Assembly (NCBI GenBank): GCA_902702965.1
Contig: CACRXP010000151.1
Coordinates: 216,952 to 280,951, forward strand
From: Spirometra erinaceieuropaei
Taxonomy: Eukaryota; Platyhelminthes; Cestoda; Diphyllobothriidea; Diphyllobothriidae
Length of the DNA: 64,000 nt
Reading direction: 5' to 3'
Both the position numbers and the translations under genes were made by a program. Positions 48,801 to 61,245 of this stretch are shown here, in pieces (positions within the stretch are counted from its first letter, which is position 1; each line of letters opens with the position of its first letter). A model generated the notes under the pieces. The model was not told the origin of the DNA. It did no database searches and was given only the letters and a program-made list of their open reading frames with translations.

Positions 48801-49840
48801 TCTTTGCATTAATTTACTTTCTTTTAGTCCGTAGTCTTGTTCATCATCTGTTTCTTCAGTAGCATTACAAAAACCTATATGGCGCTAGTCACTCTGACTG
48901 AAGTGTACTCCATCTGTCCGTGAGGTACAGCAATCGGTAGACTCTAACATGTGCCTCTTATGAAAAGCGGACTAACGACCCACAGTAGCTTTAATTAACT
49001 GTGTTGGCCTTACATTTTATCCCTAACATCTGTTGTAAAACTTAGAATAATGATTTCAAAAACCCAATTTCGAATTTGTGTCACGATGCATTGTTCCGAC
49101 AGAACGATTTCGGCTGATCCAAAAGAACGTTTGTGACTAGGTAGACTATCAACTATATTAACTTATTATTATTGTAATATAAGGCCACAAATGTCCATTG
49201 AAAAATGTGCCCTCGCAAACTTTTTTTGACATCATGTGTCCATAGGTTTCCGTCAGTAGTATATTCAGTTTTATCTGCAGGCGACAAGAATATCGATAAA
49301 GCAAACAAGATTTCGTGTCGTCTGCAAAATGTATTCGTGTAAACCAGGAATTTTCTTTCGCAAAACACTCCGATTTACCCTTGGGACCTCCGTGGGCCTC
49401 CAATATTAAATAAATGGGTCTTGACAAAGGGTTATAGTATTAAATATTACTTACATTTTAATGATAGAAATTGTGATTTATAAAATTCTTCTGTAAAGTG
49501 AGCGCTTCATCGTGAGAGACACTACTGATAAATATTTGTGATTGAAAATTAACACGACTGCAATGCGCATCTGTAATATCCCATATGCAGAAACCTTGGG
49601 GCAAGTTCGTGGATTCGGCTGTTCAATTTGATCTCACAGAAGACATGTTTGATTGTGTCTGCTGGAGTTTGCCATGTTCTGTGCGTCCAAATCAGCGCTG
49701 TAGTGAGTGGGCGGATCCGCTTATCGGCACGAGTATGTGGCGCTGGTTGCATCAGGGCAACCCCACTTCGCATATACTACCTGCCTATTTCACAGTCGGA
49801 AACGGTCACTTACACTGGGAATCCCACGCGGACCCAACCG
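48801..49840. other. No gene seen
   Basis: AT-rich sequence with shadow-like frames. Nothing recognised. Confidence 0.5.
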
Positions 49841-49845
49841 ACTTA

Positions 49846-50290
49846 CAGTAGGTTGTCTAACTCATGAAATGTCCTGGTCGAATTTTGAGAGGAAAGTATG
49901 CCATACATACATTGTAAAGAATGCTTTCAACTACAACGACATCCACCGACGCCGAAGGGAATGTCATAATTCTACACGACAATGCTACCGTCCATTGTCC
50001 TAAAAACGTGCGGATAAAATAACGCTTTCAACCGTAATCTGGCCTTACAGACAACAGTCAGCTTCTCCGCATGTGGTCTACAGTCGATGTTTGTCCCTGC
50101 CAACAGCCCGGATTTCAATCCTATCTAAAATCCTTTCGCATTTATCAAAAGACATTGCCACAGGGAGAATAAGAAACTCCCAATGCAAGAAAAACGTGGT
50201 TTTGTGCTAGATAATCATATTAAACGATCCGCCATAGACAAACTCCATGTCTAGGAGAATTTCTGATGCGTTAAGTGTAAGTGGACAATC
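49846..50290 (+). mobile_element. Tc1/mariner transposase relic with a family A-like left end
   Basis: Starts TACAGTAGGTTGTCTAAC then tcatgaaatgtc (49846 on), the same outer end as MITE copies A2 and A4. About 90 bases later comes a transposase fragment: VIILHDNATVHCPKNVR (49963-50013), matching the second catalytic Asp block (DNA..H), and, one frame over, VPANSPDFNPI-stop-N (50091-50131), matching PANSPDLNPIEN. The catalytic Glu codon is replaced by the stop TAA (50126-50128). The D-to-E distance is about 49 codons here against 34 in classic Tc1, so an insertion or a different subgroup is likely. The N-terminal half is deleted and no right end was identified. Confidence 0.8.
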
Positions 50291-53200
50291 AATAAAGTAC
50301 TGATTTGTTGGTACTTGTTATTATTTATCATTATTTTCCCGTTTCATGCGCTCCGTCCCTCAAGCGCCCTTACAGTTAACCCTATTTAAGCAATTTGTAA
50401 CGCCCATTTTCTGAAATTCCCGTTTTTAGTGAAAATTAATTTATAAAGCCAATTATGCATGCTTTTTAAAGACAATCGTGTTTTTTTAACTGCCGTAGGA
50501 CTTTGGGGAACATAAGTTTGGAGGATTTTGCATTTTAAGGATTTGCGTGTGCTAACTAGTGACAATGTCTGTCAACATCCACAATTGTGGCATTAACTGG
50601 TCATTTGGTTCTGTCAAAAACGCACTTCTCGACCCACTTTAGCCGTATCCGCCTCCTTAGTACGACGTCAGCGTTTTTGCGGATAAGAGAATAATATGTT
50701 CAACGATCGAAACTCCTTCCTACCTTTGCTGGTCTGACAGAATATTTTGTGAGCAAACTCAGGCAATCCGGACTAATGCAGCTAGCCATTATGAAGAAAA
50801 TAATAGCCTTCTATCGGATTTTACGCTCCAGTGACCTACCGGCAAAAACGGTGGCTAGACATGGGATTAAGTCAGTCTTTTTTCTTTTGCGTCCGACTTG
50901 ACACAGAAGAAAGATTGAATAAGTATTATTGAAAAAAGTACCTTATCCAAGATAAAAAGATGAAACGTTCGGCTTATCAAACTTCTTTATTATAAACAAT
51001 ATACGACTTTGTCATCTAATAGAAAGTCTAAACATCAAACGAAGATTGATTTTGCTAGTAAGAGTATAAAAAGAAAGTAAACAAGTGATACACAAAGAAG
51101 CATGAGAGTTATTCATGGTCGGTAACAGTAAAAAACAACTGTTTAACGAACTTTATGCTGGTTCCGAAGGCCGAACTACAATTACAAAACGTCAACAAGT
51201 AGCGAAGAACAGTGCGTTAATGAACATATAATAGACATTGTCGCGGCAGGCCTCCGGAAGATGAGCTTCTCGGAGTCCAGTACGAATGGATTAAAATGTG
51301 TAGTTAAGTTGGCATATTGAGGTCGTCTGCTAAAATAGTAAGAACAGAATTACAATACAGCTTATCAGCATTCTGTATAAAGTCAACGTCCTTATAATCG
51401 ATTTTGAATAATAGACGCCACCTTTTGTCTACTCTAATCCTCCAAGAAGTAGAAAGACATTGTGGGGTAAATCAGTATGTTATAGATCCCTAATCAACAT
51501 ATACGAGAATGAAGGTTTATATGTGGCAAATTTCACAACGTTCCGTAGTGTAGAATTAGTCTTCTGTGTACTTATAACCCTCTTCGTGGAGATAACGCAG
51601 TGCCCGAAGGATTGACCCTGAGCATTTAATGGGAACAATTCGGCGCTGACATGGCGAGTCAATGCAAACTTATACAGCCTGAGGCTCTTTGCTTTTGAGC
51701 GGAATGGGGCAAACAATCTACTTTTTCTCTAAGTTGCCCTGCTGGCCATTGCATCGATTCATATGCTTGAGGCCCATTGAGAATAATCTCATCTACGTCA
51801 TACATATATAACCCATTGGATTTCAAAGGCGAGACTTTCAGAGCAATTCGAGAATTATGGCAGATGGGGTTTGCCTCACGACAACTGCTTCTTGATAACG
51901 TATACACTGCGACATTACAGCACCATTGTACCGTGCGAACAACATAATTAGGTTAAATTTCCAGGCATGTGTTTGCCGAGACTTCAGTTTCTAACAGCAT
52001 TAAATGACTACAATAAACAGTTAACTCGTGACAGAGACCGGTGGAAGATGTTACGTCATGCCAAACTGTTAACCAACTATATAACAGCTGTTCAAAAGGA
52101 AAATGGGATATAATTAAGCAAAATATGTAGGCAGATAATGTGCCTGAGGGTGATAACGTATTGATGGGTAAGGTAGCACCAATGACACGTGGACAGGAAG
52201 GAGAATTCACGTGTTCGAATGCTGTGGTATCCTCCTAGGCGATGAGTGTCGAATACAAAGAAAACCGGTGAAGTTGATACAATCAGAAGACATGACAACT
52301 TTTATCCAAATGTTATACTGGCTGGATATGAAGCGTTGTAAAGTATCTAAACCCACAGAGCAGGGCGTCTTCTTCTATTCATCAAGACTGGCACTTTCAC
52401 TTATTTTTGCCCAAACTCACATATTTCGTGGTTAACTATCACTGCTTATAAATTTGAAAAGCCTGCGTTAATGATCTCATGTGAGTGCACTAGAAACGAC
52501 ATTTGAATTGCAACTATTCATGCTGCATACTTTGACTAAGAATGCCAACTTACAATGGCAAGGTATTAAAGTTTACTCGTGAAAACACATCCTTTAGGGC
52601 TTGTTTGGTCAGTATTCAAAATCGGAGATCATTGTCGGGTTGGACCACTGGTACATCCTCATGCTGACACGGATCTGTTCGCTCCGCAGGCCAAGGCAAT
52701 GCATCCAACAGCGGTGACGGTCTAGGAGCAAATCTTGGGTAAAAAATCAGCTTACAAATATGCATTTCCTGACTGAATGAATTACGAATCGGAAAAGAAG
52801 CTAAGTGAATAAAAGTATTGGCGTCTGAAAAAAGCGCCAATCCATAAACAACATATTCATTAACGGCCTGTAAAGTCTACACATTCTTATCACTTTGAAG
52901 ATGAAAGAAATTGGAAAAAAGGCCTACTCCAAGACCTGTTTCGCCACCCGTAATTACCTTAAGTTTCACTTACTGGACGACCGCAGTTTACATAAGCTTG
53001 TGTTTACCTTTGTCGAGACTGCACAATAATGCGCAAATTTCCCTTTTTGAGCATACTGGACCAAAAATGACGCATTTTCGGCTATAACTGCTATTAATTA
53101 TTAGACTATTCCTACTACATGTGACCGAATAATTAAAAAGGAAGAAAGGTCTCGTTAGGAATGGTGAAAATTTACTCTTTTTAAACAAAACAGAGAGGAA

Positions 53201-53580
53201 TTGGATAATGACGGTAGGGAAAAAGATTCAAAAGTGACTGAAGTGAGGAAACGGAGTAAAACGGAATAATAAAGTGAGCTACCGTGCCCAGGTTAACTGA
53301 GACTTTGTAATCAGGTCCTGGATAGCGAAAGCAATTTGTCGAGATGACTAAATCACAATACATGTGAGCTGATGATCCCAACCAAATACAGACTTAGTGG
53401 CTGACACCAAGGTCAACAGACTTAGACAAGGTTTTAAGGCTCTTCTGGTTAGTTTATTTACATCCATGATAAATGACCAACCATTTAGTCTAATAAATTA
53501 AAATTCCTGTATTGAACTTTTGTTCCCCATTGTCGGCTTTTTGATCTGTCAAACAAGTCACCGGGAGCCAAGATACTTAC
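50291..53580. other. No gene seen
   Basis: About 3.3 kb, AT-rich. A stretch near 50790-50880 translates as IIAFYRILRSSDLPAKTVAR, faintly like a transposase helix-turn-helix, too weak to call. Confidence 0.45.
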
Positions 53581-53823
53581 TCATGACTACTGGGTGTCAT
53601 GATTTCAGGATGTTTCCAGGGCTCCTCAGCATATCCGGAAAAGGCTTGCCAAGCTGCTGATGAACTTTGTAAGGACGGAAAACACTGCTCGCTGATTGTT
53701 GCATCATGCTCGGGTATTGTATTTGGAAATTCACTTTGGGCGGACGCCGACGTTTTATCAGCAATTGCTCCAACCAGAGTCGGGTTAAAACCGGAGTTTC
53801 TAGGAGATTCTATTCTCAAATGT
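53581..53823 (-). CDS. Good candidate internal exon on the minus strand, unknown gene
   Basis: Minus strand: a strong acceptor with a T-rich tract (tactttttaccatcttttag, plus 53824-53843) and a perfect consensus donor (CATGA|GTAAGTAT, plus 53573-53580). The 243-bp exon is open and starts and ends in the same phase (one base completes the first codon, two are left at the end), so it could be skipped without frame loss. It encodes HLRIESPRNSGFNPTLVGAI and further DATISEQCFPSLQSSSAAWQ, FSGYAEEPWKHPEIMTP, a Ser/Pro/Glu-rich, probably disordered segment. No domain is recognised. The plus strand also has a 160-codon frame here (53599-54081) with weaker splice sites (gatttcag acceptor, GATG|GTAAAA donor); I prefer the minus strand because of the splice signals. 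Confidence 0.5.
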
Positions 53824-54569
53824 CTAAAAGATGGTAAAAAGTATTCTTCGTCAAAAAGGCAGTTGGCAAATTTAAAATCTATCAAACACATATATATGTT
53901 TCGCAAATATTCCCATGTTACAATTGAAAAGTCAAGTTGGCAAACGCACGTTTTCGGTAATTCTTCCTCAGGACAATACAATTACATGAACGAAAGAAAA
54001 TGTACAAAATCAACAGTGTTTATAGATGCCTCAAGGGCTATTAAGTCACTAACACTCATCATCCCCACGCCGCCCGCATGAGAAGGTCGGCGGATGTTAG
54101 TCGTCAGAGCTAGGGGAGGGAGGTAAGATAGTCTTTGAGTAATGTTCTTGGGTTGAGTACACGGAGTACCCATCATCGTGATTAGGGATTTTAGGCGGCA
54201 TGGCTTCATCACTTGGGGTTATCGTTGGTCCCATATGTACATAATATATATATATATTTCGAAAGAAAAAAGATCTTTGGGAAAAAATTAACCAGGTTAA
54301 TTGTAAATTTTCGATCTTGGTTCCCCAAGTTGTCTTCAGACGTGAAGTAAGCATGGAAAGCAGTCAACATTTAAACATGCCGAAAAAATCGATTTTGCCT
54401 TGTCATTCCTTCTGGTGCATTGTTCTAAGTGGCTCATGCCTTTCCCACTTTTCTTTGAGGCTGTTGTACACCTTATTCAATTTGACGTGTCGATTGATGC
54501 ATGCATTATCAGAATGGATGGCTTCTAAAAATTCACGGCCCTTTTTAGATGAGCAGACACCTACAATAC
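53824..54569. other. No further gene seen
   Basis: Includes a short (AT)n tract at about 54240-54256. Frames at 54097-54354 and 54317-54577 have no recognisable domain. Confidence 0.4.
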
Positions 54570-55342
54570 GGACATAATACTATAATATGTCAGATAAGCC
54601 AGGAGGTTGGCTATTAACTGCACCTTGTTTGGCTCGTAAGCAAAACCGCACTCGGTAAACAATGGCCATTTAAAAAGAATACATTTTTTCACTGAATTTG
54701 ATGTGCTTATGGATTCAAATACACTTTACAGAAAGCGTGCAAAAGACACATTTGATAGTAGGCCATATCTTCCTCCAAAATTACACTCGAAAATGGGTGT
54801 CCTTAGTTTAAAAAAATTTTAATTTCTGAATATTTTCGGGCTCTATCGGTTCATAAAGTTTCGCGATTGATGTGGACCGTGTTTCACACTTCCTAGGCAT
54901 TATTTGGTAGACGTTCAGATACGATGTTGTATGAATGGAATTTTCGCTGTCTTAAAAATTCCATAATTACGCACTTGTTTAAGACCAAAATACTACTTTC
55001 TCCGAGTGCAACATTTGAAGAAGACGTGATGTTCAACGAAGAAAGCACATGAAAGAATGTTTTTGTGCATGCTTTATGTAGAATGCATTTATAAATTATA
55101 GCAGCATAGGAAATTAATAAAAAAACATTCATATCACTTAATAAGCCACTTTTTATCGAGTGCGATCTTTGCAGGCGGCCGATAAGAGGTAAATTTAAAA
55201 ACGCATCCTGTCGTGTTTAGATATTATGGGATGACGCCATATGCTAATTGACGTTACAGCCCTACCTAAATAATCGTTCCTAATCGAAATCGCACTTCAG
55301 ACTTTCTGTTAACATTTCATGAGATCGTTCAATGACTGTAGT
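54570..55342. mobile_element. Long-TIR MITE, family A, copy A6
   Basis: Left arm recognisable from catAATACTATAATATGTCAG (about 54577) through cactcggtaaac to attacactcgaaaa (about 54795). The spacer includes tagacgttcagatacgatg. The inverted right arm runs from about 55010 (gtgcaacatttgaagaagac) to the end catttcatgagatcgttcaa, tgactgta at 55340. The outermost left arm is missing. Confidence 0.75.
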
Positions 55343-56399
55343 TAAAGTGATTGGGGAGTTGGCTATACTCGAAGCTTTCCTTTGCCGTCTTTGGCTAAAA
55401 CCCCAATGACGCAGCGAGCACTTTTACAACTTAATTCGAGAAGTTATTCAGATCCGACAAAACTTCATATTAAAGGCTTCATCAATTAATAAAAACAATA
55501 AAATCCCAGCTACACTCTTGCCAAACAACTCCAGATTTAAATCTCGTCTCCATATAATTTTAGCCTACTAAGCCACAAGGCTAAAAACATACTTTAAGAA
55601 CATCTCTGTATGATACAGCTCCATTTTTACATGAAATAGGGTGAAATCGTTTGTACTAGGTTTCCAAACGCCTTAACCAGTCAGTATCATTAATTATATA
55701 TTAATATGGCTGTTTGTCAAAAACGGCTTACATATTCACCTGAGATTTATAGAGTCCACGTGTGGTTTCTCAACACTGCAGAAACAGTCCAAAGGTCTGT
55801 TGATAAAATCATGACGAGAAGACAGTTGTCCATTATGCGGGGTTATGTGGTCGGCTGTATGGTTGGCGTCCGAAAGGACAAGGTGATTTATTCCCTTGTA
55901 AAGATCGACAGTCTCACAAACTAAAATATAAAGATTACGATACCACGTAAGTCTTATGAATTTATATTGTTAAATGTGAAATATAAAAATGAAGAGATAC
56001 ACGTATTCCAAAGACTAAGTTCGCGTATTGAGTGCTGACGGGACGCGACCGTAAATGTCCGAATAAAAAATCAATTTTTTGACCTATGTAGATTTTCCAT
56101 TAGCATCAAATGCCCAGATTAGCTTCGATGGAATTTTTGAATTCATCACGGCGTTAGGGTGGCTAATGCATGCTAGCACCAAAAGCTTCTAATCAGTGCA
56201 TCTAATTAATTTTGTGAAAGCCGCAACCCCAGGCTCGAGTTTTGATTTGCCTGAAATGACATTTTCGAACCCGCCATGACCAGAGTGCCAACAAAGCGCC
56301 GGGCATAACATTCAACATGACCCCATTTTATAAGTACAGGTCAATATTTTATCAACCTCTAAGACCACCTGTAAATTGATTCCGGTACTGTCGGAGGCC
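55343..56399. other. No gene seen
   Basis: The plus frame at 55706-55924 has no recognisable domain. AT-rich. Confidence 0.45.
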
Positions 56400-57660
56400 G
56401 GTATCTACATATATAGGCAGAGAAAAACTTAACGGCAAAGAGAAGGGAAAATAGAATGGCGATTTCCGGTTAACTGTCCCCCGTCAGCCGGTCATAAACA
56501 ACTCCGAAATGTAAGACACCTGGGGTTGGATCCCGCGACCTGTTGGTTAGAAGTCAAACGCCTCTAACCATTGAGCCACGGGTTCGTTGTCTTGTCGCTT
56601 TTGATCGGGAATATGCAATGGTAGAGGGGCGCTCGTCGATCGTTCTTACGGAACTCACTTGTCCTATCGGGCCTTACGGACTCTCACTCGAGCCTAACCA
56701 GCAGCCGCACAGCGGCGCATGATATGGGCAGTATGTTATTACAGACAAAGACAAGGGAGACTGGAATGGCCATCGTCAGCCAGTCGTTCCCAACCCCGAA
56801 GTGTGGAACACCTGGGGCTCGATCCCGCGACCTCTACTCACTGACCCACGCACAAATAAGCCACAAATAGCCATTAAAGTCTTGCTTGTCTTGCCGGCAC
56901 TATCTCATATGTACATGCATATACAGCAGGGGGAGATGACAGAGTCTGGGGGTAGATTGATACAGCATTGTTTCAGGCATGTTTGCCCTCATCCAGTTAA
57001 TCATAATCCAGACCACTAGTCAGGACCGGAAACACAAAAATGCGCTCACACATCTGGTGCAGCTGGTTCACCACTGCGGTCTTCATATATGCATATATAA
57101 ATATATGTGTAGAATGTTATTTCTGACAAACACAAGGAGACTGGAAAAGCCATTTCTGGCTTTTTAGCCGTCGCCAGTCATACCCGACCCCGAAGTGTGG
57201 AACAGCTAGGGCTTGAAATCGCGACCTGTTAGTTAGAAGTCCAACGTCTCTGACCACTGAACCACAGGCTCGTTGTACTGTCGGTTTCGATGGAATGCTG
57301 CAAGAGCAATCGGTGGGCGCCTCTCTACCATTGTACATTCCCGACCGAAACCGACAGAGCAACGGGGTCGTGGCCCAGCGGTTAGAGGCGTTGGACTTCT
57401 GACTAACAGGTCGCGAGTTCAAGCCCCAACTGTTCTACACTGCGGGGTTGGGTATGACTGGCGACGGCTTATAAGCCAGAAATGGCCATTCCAGTCTCCT
57501 TTAACTTTGTCGGCAATACCATTCCGCCTGTATCATGCGTCGATATGCGGCTGATGGTTGGGCTCGAGAGGGAGAGTCCGTAAGGCACAACGGCACGAGT
57601 GAGTTCCATAAGAGCGATCAGTCAGCGCCCCTCTACAATTATATACATTACCTCACCGTG
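56400..57660. mobile_element. Cluster of family B hammerhead retroposon copies (B2-B5)
   Basis: Contains B2 (minus, about 56415-56735), a tandem partial B3 (minus, about 56740-56850), B4 (minus, about 57112-57290) and B5 (plus, about 57345-57530) followed by an inverted 5' part (57550-57660) that matches 56615-56725. The tandem period between B2 and B3 is 310 bp, measured at the aatggc landmark (56455 and 56765). B4 and B5 are head to head, joined by a ccgaaaccgacag / ctgtcggtttcg palindrome. tRNA-like boxes are clear in B5: gtggcccagcggttagaggc (57370) and gcgagttcaagccc (57413). The rest of the interval is unassigned. Confidence 0.75.
57461..57505 (+). ncRNA. Hammerhead remnant in family B copy B5 (core deletion)
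   Basis: GACTGG-CGA-CGGCTTATAAGCCA-GAAA-TGGCCATT-CCAGTC. Stem I (GACTGG/CCAGTC) pairs perfectly, stem II (GGCT/AGCC), GAAA and the minimal stem III are kept, but CTGATGA is reduced to CGA by a four-base loss relative to B1. B4 on the minus strand (about 57130-57175) has the same loss, so they form a sublineage that is probably inactive. Confidence 0.65.
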
Positions 57661-59679
57661 TTTTCTGCAAATTCAGATATATTATTGATGTCTTTTGTCG
57701 TAGCTTTATGCATGAGAATGGGCCTTAAGGCAGCACAGAGAAGTTCCCTTTATACGGTCTTACTCCCTGTTCACCGGCAATACTCGCCTATTTGCTAAAT
57801 TACTTACACATGCGAACGATTAGCAAAACAGTATGTAACTTTTGTACAGCTGTGCTATGGAACAGTGGTCGCATATGCATATTTCTAACTTATGTGAGTC
57901 TCGCGTTTTAGTGAAGCCTTGAGCATACGAAATTGGAGACGGGAATCAATGTGGCAATCGTGGACGCAGACTTTCATGTTACGTCAGCCACGGCGATTTA
58001 ACCGAAAACTAGCATGCAACAGCCTCGGACAGGCTAATAATAAAGGAAACAGGGAAAATATAGGAGACTACATTAAGGTCTCTCCCCCCTTTTCCCTATT
58101 AAAATACACCCGGCGAGCTAAAAGGTGATTCGATAGAATGTCATTTAAAGAGATCAATTTTGAATGTTATTTTGATAGCGTGTTTCCCCTGATAGACGTA
58201 AAGCAACATTGTGCGTAGCAAAACTAGACGGAGTCTATCACTTGTTATTTCTAGCCACTTCTGTGCCCAAATCCGGCAGACTCGACCGTGCCTTGCAATC
58301 GAGTCTCGGTAAACGTGAGAGGGGCTAAATTCTAGCGTAAATCTGAATTACTATAAAAAAGTTATGACAAATTCACTACTGTGTCATATTAGAGACAGTG
58401 GTGGAGGTCGTATTTGGCGGCAGTCGGAATTTAAAGTCAAGAGGTTGTGGTGAAAGCAAACAGATTTAAATGTAGCAACAGTGGTGCCGTGTTTGATTAG
58501 AGTTTTAGATATTAATCAGGGTGTTTTCAGCGTTGCTTTTGTATGTGTATTATTTTGCATTGGCATAAAGCAGAGCCAACAAGCATTCAGAAGGATAGAT
58601 TGCGCATAATTCGGTCGAGACAGCAGGAGGATGGAACCCGGCACTTTCCCAACTCGCCATTCGAAGTTCGTAAAATGTGCCAACATATTGATTTCTGGTG
58701 GAACCAGATTTACAACTCAAGAACAATAAAAGAGTGAGGAGGTTTGGGATCAAATATCCAGTTGTCGTATAAGTGAAAGACAAGCATTTCACATTAAACC
58801 CCAGGGAATAATTAGCATAATTTCTTCTATTTTTCGTGTGGTGTTCTTGAATTTCTCGGTGTTATAAGCCTATTAAACTTAGTCATAAACTGATCTTGTT
58901 ATTCTTGAAAATATCTGAACGTTCCATGTTATTAATATTAAGATTTTTAAATTGAGGTCTCCTTAAAATAAACATATAAATTCTTAATAGTCGCATCATG
59001 ACGAAGTCCTGTAATATTCATGTGCTATTTTATTCTTTGACCCATCGTAGTTATTCCGTTATTTGGACACACTCATAAGCTGATCTTTTGATAAACATGC
59101 ATAATTGAGCGCATCATCTTTACGGAATTTTTCGTAGTCGTGACTACACCAGAATCATCGATTGTTTTGCTGCAACCACATATTAAACCTTTTCTCTGAA
59201 ATTTTCAAAAATTACATTTACCTTTACAAAGTGTTAAAGTAACACATAACTGTAAAACTGCGGTGCATTTTGAGCTAACTTAAATTGACCTAGATTTTGC
59301 CGTGTGGTCGTTTTCCCGGAAAACTGTGTCACGACCCGATTATGTCACTGCCCTGATGATTTTTTGATTTATGATCTTAAACACTCCTGAATTTAGTTTA
59401 AAGATGAGCACTGAAGAAAATTATATTTATTAAATAAGCTTGCCCCTCCTTACGATCTCCTAACTAGTGTATTCAGGAGCACACTATTATGAACTGATCG
59501 CCGAAAATCAGAACGAACCTGAACCTTTAGAGGTCCCATCATGTGTTTTTAAGTATTTCCTGTCCAGATAAGTGTTATGCTTAAAAAGGGGATTCAAATG
59601 CAATAAGGTAAAAAGTTTTTCCGAGGTTACGGGACATGTCCTTTCCGTTACGCCTTTATATCAGTACACGAATGGATAT
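57661..59679. other. No gene seen
   Basis: AT-rich. Small frames at 57919-58128 and 58543-58737 show no domain. Confidence 0.5.
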
Positions 59680-59962
59680 TCTTTGCATGCTTTCTTTAAG
59701 CGTAAAGGGATATAAAAGGATGTCGGAAATTTATGGAAAAGTCATGCTACCTAAGTCATCACTTTTATTGAGTGTGATATTTTCAGACGGCTAAAAACGA
59801 CGCGCATTCAAAGCTGGTACCCTGCTGTGACTGATATATCTTGGGATAATGCTGCGTGACAAGCAATATTACAGCACACGGAAGTAGTTCCATTTGGCAA
59901 AACTGACATTTCAAAATTTCAGTCAGTGTTTCATGATCTATGACAGCTACCCTAAATGCTGT
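59680..59962 (+). mobile_element. Long-TIR MITE, family A, right arm only (copy A7)
   Basis: Matches the right arm: gcatgctttcttta, then cacttttattgagtgtgata, ttcaaagctggtaccctgct, tcttgggataatgctgc, acatttcaaaatttcag and gtgtttcatgatc. The left arm and spacer were not identified. Confidence 0.55.
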
Positions 59963-61190
59963 CACCAAAAAGCTCGGACAGGAAACATTTACGCAATTCA
60001 GCGAGTAACAAAAAATGTGGCTATGCCCTTCCGCAAACAATGAATTTACTCCTGAATTGTCAACAGTCTTTGCTGAAGTACATAAAAAGGGTGTGACTGT
60101 GATCATAAGGGATGACCGTGGAGCGTTTCGACAATAGTGAGTTAATTGTCCGGATTTTAGAAATGGATACACGCGCTTATCAGACGAGTTGTATCTTAGC
60201 CGTTTATTGCGGCGGTCAATGCACTAGCTTAGTGATCATAGGTCAGTTTAAGTTCACGTCACGCCACTTCAAGGGTCGGTGGAGGAAAAGATTTTATGAC
60301 TGCATCCACTTGCCATGCCTTTGGTTCTTATTAGAACAAATTTATCGACTCCAGCTTTAAAAAGATAATGAAAACTTAAAGCTAGTGCTGTGCACCAAAG
60401 GCCATCCACGTGGCAGTTACTGTCTAACAGGTGTAAATGTACTAAATACCACCTCATAAACAATAATTTAAAAATCTGAAGATGTGAGGCTGCTGATAAC
60501 CGCTTTCTCGCGAACGTGAATCAAACCATCTGAGTTGGCGATTTTTCTCCGTGTTAACGGTTGGAGGCTCTGAAGGCCTCAGCAACAAGTGATGTGCGTT
60601 AGTTTAGTAAATCATTTTCGGATTAGAGCCCAATCCTTTCCAGGTAAATTTATGATATTTTGGGCCACATGCAGATATCTAGGATGCCGATTAAGACAAC
60701 GAAGACTGGGATGCCCATGCCTTAAATCCATGTTCGGGCATATAATTCGAACTCGCATATCCCTTTTACATCACTATCTACCACTGCGTGATTGATCATG
60801 GGACTCTCGACTAGAAATCCAAAACGACATTGGATGAGCGTGTTCCGTGCCGCAACCTGAATGGTGGATATTCCTTTCACATAAAACCGTTATTTTTTAT
60901 GATCCGCAGCATAGACTGCAAGCCATTCGTCGAGTGCCACTCATCGGCGGGCGGTCCTTGGGCTTCTTCTTTCTTTTTTGAGGAGGACTTATACTGTTAA
61001 CGACATGGAACGTGGGAGGGCAGACAAAACGGGTAACAGCACTCATTGCATCTTAATCGGCTTTTAGCGTCTACCAGAGCATTCGTCCGTTGCTTTTTGG
61101 CGTTCAGTTTGCGAGATCCTGTACGCGCTTATAAAGTTGCGTAGGTACCTAGTTGTAGTAGAAAGGCTCTCATAGTGTATTAGTTTGGGT
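59963..61190. other. No gene assigned
   Basis: A short plus frame around 60065-60110 reads ELSTVFAEVHKKGVTVIIRD, protein-like but isolated. The frames at 60112-60360 and 60589-60795 have no recognisable domain. Confidence 0.4.
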
Positions 61191-61245
61191 TTCATGGCGC
61201 ATTTAGCCTTCTTCGAGCAAGTTCGCTTGTGTCCAACTACATCGG

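Noticed and set aside
50780..50880. Transposase helix-turn-helix-like peptide
   Set aside because: Too short and too weak to separate from chance.
53655..53690. CTGATGA followed by GAAAA
   Set aside because: No stem II or stem I; it falls inside a candidate exon and is likely chance.
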